64,000 nucleotides of DNA, taken from positions 10,829,071-10,893,070 of the forward strand of contig OX442415.1 in assembly GCA_949361645.1 (NCBI GenBank), in the 5' to 3' direction. The notes beneath the pieces were generated by a model. It made no database searches, was not told the DNA's origin, and was given only the letters and a program-made list of their open reading frames with translations. This document shows, in pieces, positions 55,387 through 64,000 of the stretch; positions within the stretch are counted from its first letter, which is position 1; every line of letters starts with the position of its first letter. Origin of the DNA: Spongilla lacustris (taxonomy: Eukaryota > Porifera > Demospongiae > Spongillida > Spongillidae). Position numbers and translations under genes: made by a program.

Positions 55387-55434
55387 CATATCGCGCGATA
55401 TATATAAGATATCTTATATATATCGCGCGATATG
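55387..55434. repeat. 48-bp perfect palindrome
   Basis: CATATCGCGCGATATATATA plus AGAT followed at once by its full reverse complement, without a loop. Contains two CGCGCG cores. Could be a cruciform-forming site or a miniature element core. Confidence 0.9.
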
Positions 55435-55460
55435 ACCAAAAAAAATCGCTATCAGTTGTC

Positions 55461-55980
55461 ATGTCGTTGAAGCGTATGTGGGGAAAACTGCATAAAAAGG
55501 TCAAGGCAACAGCTTGCATGCTGACAACTTTTGACATTGATCATGAGCGATGCAAGTTAAGGGAGATCCACCCACCCACTTTGCATGTATGCCACAATGC
55601 TACATGTATGACAATGAATCTGTATCAATGGAATCAATACAAGTGCTACATGCTAGCAAGGTGGTATGAGAGAGAACTTATATCATCAGTGCATGAGATA
55701 GTGCATGTACCATGTGTATCATCAGTACATGTACATGTGTACAGGGAATTCAGATATGTGTTTGCACGGGTGCCCTGGTATGTTTTACTCAGTATCGAGG
55801 CATGCATGCAGGGCATTGGATGGGGTGTACATGGAGGTATTGGATGGGTGTACATGGGAACATTGGATGGATGTACATGGGGGGGGGGGGGGGGGGGGGA
55901 GGGGGACATTGGATGTTGTGCATGGGGAACATTGGGTGAGTGGTGTACATATAGGGGCATTGGATGGAGAGCATTCGATG
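55461..55980 (+). repeat. short frame and GTACATGG minisatellite with G-run
   Basis: An ATG at 55461 opens MSLKRMWGKLHKKVKATACM, but the frame runs into a degenerate minisatellite (55805-55980; units of CATTGGATGGGTGTACATGG) with a 19-nt G run near 55880. No family and no splice context, so coding status is doubtful. A 27-bp duplication (TGGTTCCAGTC..CTCCAGCAG) follows at 56028-56085. Confidence 0.45.
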
Positions 55981-56611
55981 AGTGTGCATGCTTGGCCCTC
56001 GTACGTTCCATTCCAACTTCATGGACCATGGTTCCAGTCAAACTCCAGCAGGCCTTGGTTCCAGTCCAACTCCAGCAGACCACATTCACAGCACTATATG
56101 CAGGATACTGTCACATGGGAGAACAGCCGGGACAGAGTCTTTCATTCCCAATCAAGTTTTAATATAGCCTATAAGACTATTCCTGGCCCCTTTGAGAGGC
56201 GTCGCAGGAGGGTTTCACCTCACAATTTAGGGTGTATAACCGGTTATCAGGTTATTCGGGTTATTCGGATATTCGCAAAAACCTATCCGTTCGAATAGTA
56301 ATTTAGCATTACTCGGAAAAATCGGTTATTGGATTTGTTCTATTCGAAATAACCGGTTTGTGCATCTCCATTCGGAGGTACTTAGGTATTCGTCATCCGT
56401 ATCGACAATTCGCCCATTATTCGAATACCGTTTTATGACGATGTCCGGATACGCGTTTATGATATTACCCATACTAATTACTTCCAATTTGAAACGTAAC
56501 GTCATTGTTAGTACTATTTATATATACGTGGGGACAAGATCAGATGAAGTTTACATGCATGTACGGACAGTAAATTGTCCGAACTAGCCAACAGATCTCC
56601 ATCTTCACGAG

Positions 56612-57342
56612 CAGGCGCGGCGGAGCAGGGGGGGCTGGGGGGGCTATTGCCCCCCCAGATATCGAGGTGGAGGGGCTCAGCCCCCCCTTGCGCTACCATC
56701 AGGTTATGAATAATCTTATTGCGAGCGCGTGTTCTTCGAGATTGCTGTACTGTCAGTGGGTTAGTCTCGCAAGCCAGACCTCGTTATTGACGATCGATAC
56801 AATGGACTGGGGACCAGGAAAAGTGCGACTTCTCCTGGTCCCCAGTCCATTGTAATCGATCGTCAATAACGGGCTTGCGAGACTATTAAACTGTGAATGA
56901 CTTATTTATAGGTGTGGATGAAACGAAGGCAGGTTCTATAGCATGAATCATGGTCCATTCCGAAGAAGGATACTGAAGCCTGAGCTGTGTTGGAGAGTTA
57001 AGGTACCGCCCGTTACAAAGTGCGGTTTTGAATTCGAAGAGAGTAGCTCTGTGAGTTGTCGAGGGCAGTACCCTTGAAAACTACAGGACATCAATGCCAA
57101 ACGAATTTCGACGATGAAACAACTGCTCACCTATTTTAGATCCTCCATGCAGTTGTCTCTTTGACAGAAAGACGATTTAATAACTGCTTCATCTTGCATG
57201 TGGCCCATGTTTTATTTTATAAACATGCATGGACCATTTTTTATCGGTGGGGGCGGAGGGAGGGTCACGGTGTATGGGTATGAATATGATTATCTTTTAT
57301 AACCACTGCCCCCCCAAATATGGACACCCTCCGCCGCCCCTG
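56612..57342. mobile_element. 731-bp element nested in copy A
   Basis: Ends CAGG(C)GCGGCGGAG and CTCCGCCGCCCCTG, inverted, bounded by ACGAG at 56607-56611 and 57343-57347. The corresponding site in copy B is uninterrupted. Contains G/C runs near both ends and the TA-flanked MITE at 56764. Possibly a short minus-strand frame (57130-56948) without known family. Confidence 0.75.
56764..56883. mobile_element. 120-bp hairpin MITE with TA target duplication
   Basis: GTCTCGCAAGCC...CTCGTTATTGACGATCGAT pairs with its inverse across a ~12-nt loop. TA flanks both sides (56762-56763 and 56884-56885), as for Tc1/mariner-type MITEs. The centre contains ATGGACTGGGGACCAGGA and its inverse. Confidence 0.85.
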
Positions 57343-57589
57343 ACGAGTCATGACGACGGACAGCTCCAGCTACAAATCAAAGCGAGTTTATCTCTCTAAG
57401 CTGATATTGCCACGATCGCACTTACGCATACTTAGTTTCTAGTATTTTCAAAACTCGCGATGGTGAAATAGAGGCTGCATGGCCGGTGGTGCGTAAACAT
57501 CATCTGTCGTTCGTAGTGGCCACGCTAACTTAGGCCAGACACGCCCATCTAGGTATGTGGTTAGGCCAAGCGATTTAGGCCTATGTAGG

Positions 57590-57960
57590 TAGCTGTGGTT
57601 GTGTGCTGAGTGTATCTGGTGTGATGTTGGTAGCTGTGGATGCATGCTGTACTGTTCTGGTGCAATGCGAGTAGTTGCAGGAGGGTGTCTGGTGTGATGG
57701 GGTAGAGCTGTGGTTATGTGCCTCATGAGGGCATCTGGTGTGATGCCGGGGAGTAAGTGTGGTTCTGTGCTGAGGGCATCTGGTGTGATGGGGGAAGCTG
57801 TGGTTGTGTGCCTCATGAGGGCATCTGGTGTGATGGGAGTAAGTGTGTTTGTGTGCTGAGGGCGTCTGGTATCTGGTGTGATGCGGGTAGCTGTGTGCTG
57901 AGGGTATCTGGTGTGATGTGGGTAGCTGTAGGAGGGTCTCTGGTGTGATGTGTACATTTA
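57590..57960. repeat. minisatellite with ATCTGGTGTGATG core, copy A
   Basis: Irregular units of 30-50 bp built on GGGCATCTGGTGTGATG and GTGTGCTGAG. It belongs to the TAGGGTGT-ended element; the counterpart in copy B is at 61845-62180. The His/Pro/Thr-rich minus-strand frame is an artefact. Confidence 0.85.
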
Positions 57961-58109
57961 GGTGGCTCAGTGAGCAGAAAACCTGAATAACCTAGGTATT
58001 CGGCTGGCAAATTGTCAAAACCTATTCGGAAAAATCGATTTTCTTTTTTCAAGTATTCGGAAAAATCGATTTTCATTATTCAGGGGAGGTTACACACCCT
58101 ACCTCACAT

Positions 58110-58785
58110 GCATCCAGAGTGCAATCCTTCCAAAGCCCTAATGGTTTACCAATGCATAGACAAATACCATCGAACAATTGTAACAAGTCAACACACTATC
58201 ACAATATATGGCGTCGCGGGTAATCGCTCTAAAAGAAAACAATATTCTGAAGGCTCACAACTGACTTATAGTAGAATACACGGCACCACGGTTTGACATT
58301 TAACTATATAAAGAAACCATCTACCAGCTTTAAACTTTTAAAATTTCAACGTACTTTATAAGGGTGGAAACTTTACCAGGGCAACGTTTTATATCCTCCT
58401 TTATATATACAGGTCCGAGAATCACACCAAGCTAATGCCACATCCAGGGATTGAAAGATAGCGCCAGAGATGCACATCATATTAATACCAGTAGACATTA
58501 CATAGAAACTCAAAGGCAACGCTGCAGCTGGTACTGTATCGAAACGCCCTGTGTAAAAAGATCCATCCACAAGAACAGGTGCATGTTTTGCATGCTAATT
58601 AAGTCCGTTGCAATGAAAAAAAATTGTATCAAAGGGCGTAGACTTTTTGTCCAACGTTTCAACGCAATGAAACGACCGTGGGGTGTACCCCCACTTTCTA
58701 CATTGCTACTCTCCCTGGCCTCTTCCCGGCAAGCATATACATCCGGTCCTCATACCATGCACGCATGCGCAAAACAAGTTTTTAG
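58110..58785. other. ferritin upstream region
   Basis: No gene seen. CACCACGG, ACGCATGCGCA and similar words near 58250-58770 may be promoter elements for ferritin. Confidence 0.3.
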
Positions 58786-58789
58786 TTTC

Positions 58790-58797
58790 TATAAAAA
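58790..58797 (+). promoter_or_regulatory. TATA box of the ferritin gene
   Basis: TATAAAAA 48 bp before the ATG implies transcription start near 58820 and a leader of only ~20 nt. I see no CAGTGN iron-responsive-element hairpin in that span, so translational control by IRP would need a longer leader or an upstream exon. Confidence 0.5.
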
Positions 58798-58837
58798 ACA
58801 GCCAAACGTTTCGATCGTGCAGTTATCACAGTAAAGA

Positions 58838-59487
58838 ATGAGCGTGAGTCGTGCAAGGCAACACTTTGGCGCAGAATGCGAGGCTGCAGTTAACAAGCAG
58901 ATCAACATGGAGCTGCATGCCATGTACACCTACACCTCGATGGTGGGTGATAAAATGTACCCTAATGGATAGTGCAGGTTGGCTAGCTTGTACTTATATA
59001 TACAAACAGGCATATTACTTCGAGCGTGACGACGTTGACCTGAAGGGGTTCGCCAAGTTCTTCCGAGACTCAGCCAAGGAAGAATTCGAGCACGCCCAAA
59101 AGTTTATGAAATTTCAGACGGATCGAGGAGGAAGGATCGTTCTCCAGGATATCAGGAAACCGGAGAAGGACGAGTGGGGAACTGGTCTGGACGCCATGGA
59201 GGCCGCCCTGGCTCTGGAGAAGACCGTGAACCAGGCTCTCCTGGACCTGCACACAATCTCGGACAAGCACAGTGACTATCACGTACGTTTCATGCATGAA
59301 TCACATCCATCTTCTATACCCATTAGCTGTACTGATCCATCTATAGATGTCGGAATTTATAGAGAGAGAGTATCTAAATGAGCAGGTGGAATCCATCAGG
59401 AAGATTGCTGGCTATGTCACCAACCTGAAGCGTGTTGGACCTGGTCACGGAGAATACCACTTCGACCGTGAAACCCTAGACCACTAA
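58838..59487 (+). CDS. ferritin, H-type, cytosolic (three exons)
   Basis: Exons 58838-58942, 59010-59282 and 59347-59487, each ending on a codon boundary with GTGGGT and GTACGT donors and CAG and TAG acceptors, give 172 residues, the usual ferritin length. It opens [20 protein letters not shown] and has no signal peptide. Ferroxidase-centre residues of H chains are present: Glu in NMELHAMY with Tyr of MYTYTSM, the EEFEHA helix (Glu and His), Glu in LALEKTVNQ, and Gln in YLNEQVES. The GRIVLQDI strand and [14 protein letters not shown] helix are also typical. Oligomerises into a 24-subunit iron-storage shell that oxidises Fe(II), by family knowledge. It is flanked on both sides by related mobile elements but is itself intact. 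Confidence 0.97.
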
Positions 59488-59489
59488 TC

Positions 59490-61130
59490 TCTTCCCTTAA
59501 GTAGTGCACGCGATGAACTCTCAGTGCATGTAACTGAACTGCAGTCTATATATAGCGCACTTATATTATCTATATATATATATATATATTGTCTATTATT
59601 ATCTCGAGGGTGGTGGAGTGCTCGGGCTCTCTGGGTGAAATCAAATACACTCTCGTTGCGCTAGTGATGCCTACAATAGATGACACAAATAAGAATATTA
59701 TAAAATGCACCGCATGTGAATAGTATTGTGTATAAGATATTGTTGTTTTCACTCGCAATTCTTTTTTGCGATCGTTTAACGCAATAGGAGCTTTTTCATC
59801 ACGTGATTTTGCCTGTGCACCATGACAACGGAGTGGTCGCACGACTCATGCAAGTGACATATTGTTATAATCAACATGGCACTTATAAGGCGTACACCGT
59901 ACACGCTAAACATTGGACATGAATTAAACATGCATGCGTATATAAGTGTAACCATCATGCACGCTCGGTATACGGTCACACGCAAGCCGCGGGTGCGCGA
60001 GAGCGCCGTGCATGACTGTATGCATGTCGTTTTAAGCTGCGAAGGCATGTTATTGCAATGAACAATACAATATTGTTCCGTCGTGGTAGAGTATCTGCTG
60101 TTAAAGCATGTGAAGAATCGATATGATACCGCAATCGAACAAATGCACACAATAGCATATGCACCCATGCAGCTAGTGTGGTCATTGAGTTGCAAGTTGA
60201 GCGTCCTTATACGCACTATAGCTAGAATAGATCTTCAGCCTAGTATTCAAATGCACTGGAGCCGCGGCCTGTTATTGGCTCTTCAAGCCGGTTGCATGCA
60301 TGAGCACTCAGCCTCACTGCACGCTATTCATGCTGCAGGAGCTATAGGCAAATTATCACCCGAATAGCTACGGGGTCCTGGCATCAGTGCAGTGTCATAC
60401 AAATTTTGGCATGATATATGAGGATGGGTACAATTAGATAACGGTTAGAGCTACAGTGTAGGTGAAACGTGTCATGTTATATACTAGCTGTAGACGCAAT
60501 ATAATTAATGAGCTTGCATGTCAACGTCACAAGATAACCATGCATGCATGCATGCAGCCTGCAGCCGATAAAGCCACGCACCATCTGACTTGCACAGTCC
60601 AGTTCATCTATTGGACAAACACATATGCGACAGACGCTGCATGTTGCTGCATGTATGTATATATACACAATCACGTTTTATTTTATATTTCCACTCCATT
60701 GCTGAAACGGAACACACTATCCCATACAATGTACTCTTTACATGGCTCAAGCTCAAGTCTCCTATATATATTGATCCATAATTCGATGCAAACATGGTGG
60801 TCTGAATTAGTCTTTCGTCATGGCAGAGAGAGTGTATATAGGTCTGAAATTCTGAATAACCCGTGCTCTTGTGCAGGCACGTGTTATGTCTGTACCTCAA
60901 AGTTGGAGCAAACCGCAACGTTTATCGCAATCGTTAGAATAGCATGCATGCATGCATGGGCGCCCCCAGTGTTGTTTCGAAAAGCGAAGGGGGAGGGGGG
61001 GGGGGGGGGGGCCAGCAGCAGGATGAGGGTGAGTGGGCGCCAATTGACGCAGTCAGCGGCACAGCCCCGGGGTATGGGGGGTCAAAATTCACACCCCCTA
61101 CAATCACTGAGGGAGGGGGGGGGGGGGGGG
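59490..61130. other. no gene supported downstream of ferritin
   Basis: Contains (TA)n at 59572-59590, ATGCATGC runs at 60540-60556 and 60945-60957, and G-runs at about 60990-61010 and 61114-61132. Many short frames, none with splice support or family resemblance. No clear AATAAA close to the ferritin stop. Confidence 0.4.
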
Positions 61131-61132
61131 GG

Positions 61133-62393
61133 TAGGGTGTGTAACCGGTTATCAGGGTTATTCGGATATTCGCAAAAACCTATCCGTTCGAATAGTAATT
61201 TAGCATTACTCGGAAAAATCGATTATTGGATTTGTTCTATTCGAAATAACCGGTTTGTGAATCTCCATTCGGAGGTACTTAGGTATTCGTCGTCCGCATC
61301 GACAATTCGCCCATTATTCGAATACCTTTTTATGACGATATCCGGATACGCGATTACGATATTACATGCACGATCATAATTACTTCTAATTTGAAACGTA
61401 ACGTTAAATAACGTAACTGGTGTTACTATTTATATATACATGGGGACGAGATCAGATGCGTACGGGCAGTAATTCGAGCTAGCCAACACTCGGACGGGCC
61501 CTAGTACCTACTACGGACGGCTCCAGCTACAAATAAAAGTTAGTTCGCTTAGTGCATTTCGAACTGGCTGGTTTCTTGCATCAATCTCACCGAGCTGATA
61601 TTGCCGCGATCGCATTTAGGCCTGCTTATAATTAGTTGCTAGTATTTTCAAAACTCGTGATGGTGAAATGGAGGCTGCATGGCTGGTGGACAGTGGTGGT
61701 GCGTAAACTTCATCTGTGGTTCAATTCTTTTGGCATCAAGTGCGATGTGTAGGTAGACTTCAGCGTGGCCACGCTAGGACACGCCTGTCTAGGTATACGT
61801 GGTTAGGCCAAGCGATTTAGGCCTATGTAGGTAGTTGTGGTTATGTGCTGAGTGCATCTGGTGTGATGTGGGTATAGCTGTGGATGCAAGCTGTACTGAT
61901 CTGGTGTGATGTGGGTATAGCTGTGGATGCAAGCTGTACTGATCTGGTGTAATGTGAGTAGGTGTAGGAGGGTGTCTGGTGTGATGGGGGTAGCTTTGGT
62001 TGTGTGATGGGGGTTGTGTGCCTCATGAGGGCACTGGTGTGATGGGGGTAAGTGTGTTTGCGTGCTGACGGCATCTGGTGTTATGGTTTAGCTGTAGGAG
62101 GGTATCTGGTGTGATGTGGGTAGCTGTAGGAGGGTATCTGGTGTGATGTGGGTAGCTGTAGGAGGGACTCTGGTGTGATGTGTACATTTAGGTGGCTCAG
62201 TGAGCAGAAAACCTGAATAACCTAGGTATTTGGCTGGCAAATTGTCAAAACCTATTTGGAAAAATCGATTTTCGATTTTCAAGTATTCGTAAAAATCGAT
62301 TTTCAGATCCAGAAAAACCTGAAAAATCGATTAGTGTTTTTAAAGTATTCGGAAAAATCGATTTTCATTATTTAGGGGAGGTTACACACCCTA
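61133..62393. mobile_element. TAGGGTGT-ended non-autonomous element, copy B
   Basis: 1261 bp, ends TAGGGTGTGTAACCGGTTAT and AGGTTACACACCCTA. Uninterrupted relative of copy A. Both flanks are long G runs (to 61132 and from 62394), so it sits within a G homopolymer, and an 8-bp all-G target duplication cannot be told from the run. Contains the ATCTGGTGTGATG minisatellite (61845-62180) and three GGAAAAATCGATTTTC words near its right end. Confidence 0.85.
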
Positions 62394-62424
<31 letters not shown>

Positions 62425-62635
62425 ATGCAATGTTACAGATTATGACATAAGACAAGCCCAACCTCCTTTCCATACTGTTGGAAACTAGGACCTGCGTTTG
62501 TAATATTTGTGATAATTCGCCTGGTAAAGGGTTCTTCCATCACTCGTCGTCGACATGTGTTATCGACGCCCCAGTACCAACACAGGATGGTAGAATCGCT
62601 GGCGTATCGCGAGATTCTAGGTCTACCGGTACCTG

Positions 62636-62731
62636 TGTCGGAGGATATAATGTCCCCCTGGAAAAAGTGTCCCCCCGGACAATATACCCTAGGTTATATT
62701 GTCCCCCGGACAATATACCCTAGGATATATT

Positions 62732-62767
<36 letters not shown>

Positions 62768-63845
62768 TGGATATACTGTCCTCCTCCCCGGACACTCTAA
62801 CCTAGGGTATAATGTCCCCCCCCCCCCCCCCCCTCCCCCCCGATTAGCACAACAAGTGAGGTGGGGGTGGGGTGCCAAAATGGGAGAAGGGTGGGAGGTG
62901 GTCAATATAGCCTTGCTCGTTGTACTCTTGCATGGTAATGGTAGTTATCCAACTGGGTATTCCAAAGACCAAAAGCGATAATTCAGTAGAAAAGCGAAGC
63001 TTAGCTTTCGAGTCAAATCTGGCCTGGTGTCCTTTAATTGCTATTATGCCACTTCGGTTTCGGCGCGGCGGAAGAACGGCGATTGAGTAGAGTAATAACA
63101 GTAGAAGAAGAGCGTCATCGCGTCATCACAAGCGCTATAGCTGTCATGCATCTGCTGAAGGTAAGCATCGCGGTGATATATCATTATGTTGGAGCAGTCA
63201 CTATAGAATGGCGGCTATTCTAGAAAAGATCCATTTTAAACACTGTAAATATATTTGGACGCAAAGTAAGGTTGATAATAGACCCTGTTTTACTATCAAA
63301 CTGCTGATCATTATGTTTGCATTTGGGGAGGTACAAAACTCTAGAGAAGGTTACCTCGAGATTTTTCTGGGAAGATATGATTGATGATATATACGTCAGT
63401 TTGAAATCTTAATTGTGATACCTGCCAGCGAGCTAAGGACACCACATTGATGCTGCTCTCCACCCTAAAGGCAAAAAGGTTCTAATGACTGTTATGTGTT
63501 TGCTTTGGCGTTTGCCACTACATTATTATGCATGTTAGGCGGGTGTTTATATAACTGATGCTCAGAGGGGGACAATATAACCTAGGTTATAGGGGGACAG
63601 TTTCACCAGGGGGAGGGGGGGGGGGGGGGGGGGGGACATTATATGCTAGTGTAACGACGCTAATCCGCTGCTATCAAGAACGCGCACCAAAAAGGACAGA
63701 ATCCAAAATCATCATCATTCTACGCATGCGCAATGCAATGTACATGTACATGTTACACTAGGGTATATTGTCCGTGGGGGACAATATAGCCTAGGCTATA
63801 TTGTCCGGGGGGACAGTATAAGGGGGGACAATATATACTACGACA
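62636..63845. mobile_element. 1.2-kb fold-back element with GGACAATAT modules
   Basis: Left end TGTCGGAGGATATAATGTCC, right end ATATATACTACGACA, inverted and imperfect. The arms (62636-62830 and 63565-63845) are tandem palindromic modules such as GGACAATATACCCTAGGTTA and TATATTGTCC, interrupted by C runs (62738-62767, 62816-62833) or G runs (63610-63636). The ~730-bp middle carries an exon-like segment (63036-63160). Target duplication not clear. Confidence 0.7.
63036..63160 (+). CDS. candidate exon inside the 63-kb fold-back element
   Basis: Open frame LLCHFGFGAAEERRLSRVIT then EERHRVITSAIAVMHLLK, ending at AAG|GTAAGC. Amphipathic and charged with no family match. It may be captured host sequence or chance. 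Confidence 0.25.
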
Positions 63846-64000
63846 ACGGCACTGATAAACCGGTAGGTCACTTCAGTAAATAATTAACTGGGGTCGGACG
63901 GTTCGTAGGTCAAAGCTGGTTGTGTAGTTCAGGTGAATTCCGCAAATAACTAAAATCTAAAACCAAAAATTGATTTGGCATCTGCATTATTTAAACCAAT

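Larger units (their letters stand above)
56228..58101. mobile_element. TAGGGTGT-ended non-autonomous element, copy A
   Basis: Starts TAGGGTGTATAACCGGTTAT and ends AGGTTACACACCCTA. CCTCACAA at 56218-56225 and CCTCACAT at 58102-58109 are a possible 8-bp target duplication (7 of 8, offset 2 bp on the left), which with the TAGGG ends would suit the hAT group. The interior is collinear with copy B (61133-62393): TTATTCGGATATTCG-rich left part, GCTCCAGCTACAAAT, a minisatellite, then GGAAAAATCGATTTTC repeats. Interrupted by the nested element at 56612-57342. No transposase. Confidence 0.8.

Noticed and set aside
57448..57957. Minus-strand 169-codon His/Pro/Thr-rich frame
   Set aside because: Read from the ATCTGGTGTGATG minisatellite in a non-autonomous element; no domain or splice context.
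60462..61379. 305-codon plus-strand frame downstream of ferritin
   Set aside because: Runs through G homopolymers and into the TAGGGTGT element; composition is irregular and no domain is present.

Overview
This window is AT-rich animal nuclear DNA. The evidence is GT-AG introns, TATA-driven promoters, a three-exon H-type ferritin gene, a fragment of nuclear 18S rRNA, and dense mobile-element debris (LINE-like, Ty3/gypsy-like, cut-and-paste, fold-back and MITE-like). ACATGTACATGT-type palindromes, long G/C homopolymers and invertebrate-type LINE pol fragments fit a marine invertebrate. A demosponge is my best guess, but that is inference. There is no operon structure and most open frames are repeat-derived.

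Layout. 0-2.3 kb: broken LINE-like pol pieces on both strands. 2.45-6.15 kb: a satellite array of ~165-bp monomers with a ~1.46-kb higher-order duplication. 6.6-14.9 kb: isolated exon candidates, Ty3/gypsy reverse-transcriptase remnants, a 20-bp minisatellite and an 18S rRNA fragment with a 26-bp fold-back at its 5' end. 14.9-22.3 kb: copy 1 of a ~7-kb duplicated block holding a two-exon gene for a predicted secreted GIY-YIG (T5orf172/MUG113-like) protein, gypsy integrase remains, a 39-bp minisatellite and an acidic-protein gene remnant. 22.3-25 kb: three LINE-like pol ends. 27.7-31.5 kb: repeats and a 1.68-kb fold-back element flanked by GTAC. 31.9-34.5 kb: the most striking locus, a signal-peptide gene whose body is split into about two dozen exons of 3 to 18 nt with short introns. 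36-37.4 kb: gypsy integrase N-terminal remains and unassigned exons. 39-39.8 kb: an 824-bp near-perfect hairpin element. 42-54.4 kb: copy 2 of the 7-kb block, interrupted by a 5.4-kb TTAA-flanked DNA transposon that itself carries a 300-bp MITE. 56.2-62.4 kb: two copies of a TAGGGTGTGTAACC-ended element, one containing a nest of two further elements; the ferritin gene lies between them. 62.6-63.85 kb: a third fold-back element.

The supported host genes are ferritin (58.8-59.5 kb), the microexon gene (32-34.5 kb) and the two secreted GIY-YIG paralogues. The other single-exon calls are candidates only. The two copies of the 7-kb block act as filled and empty sites for each other, which fixes the ends of the TTAA transposon to the base.
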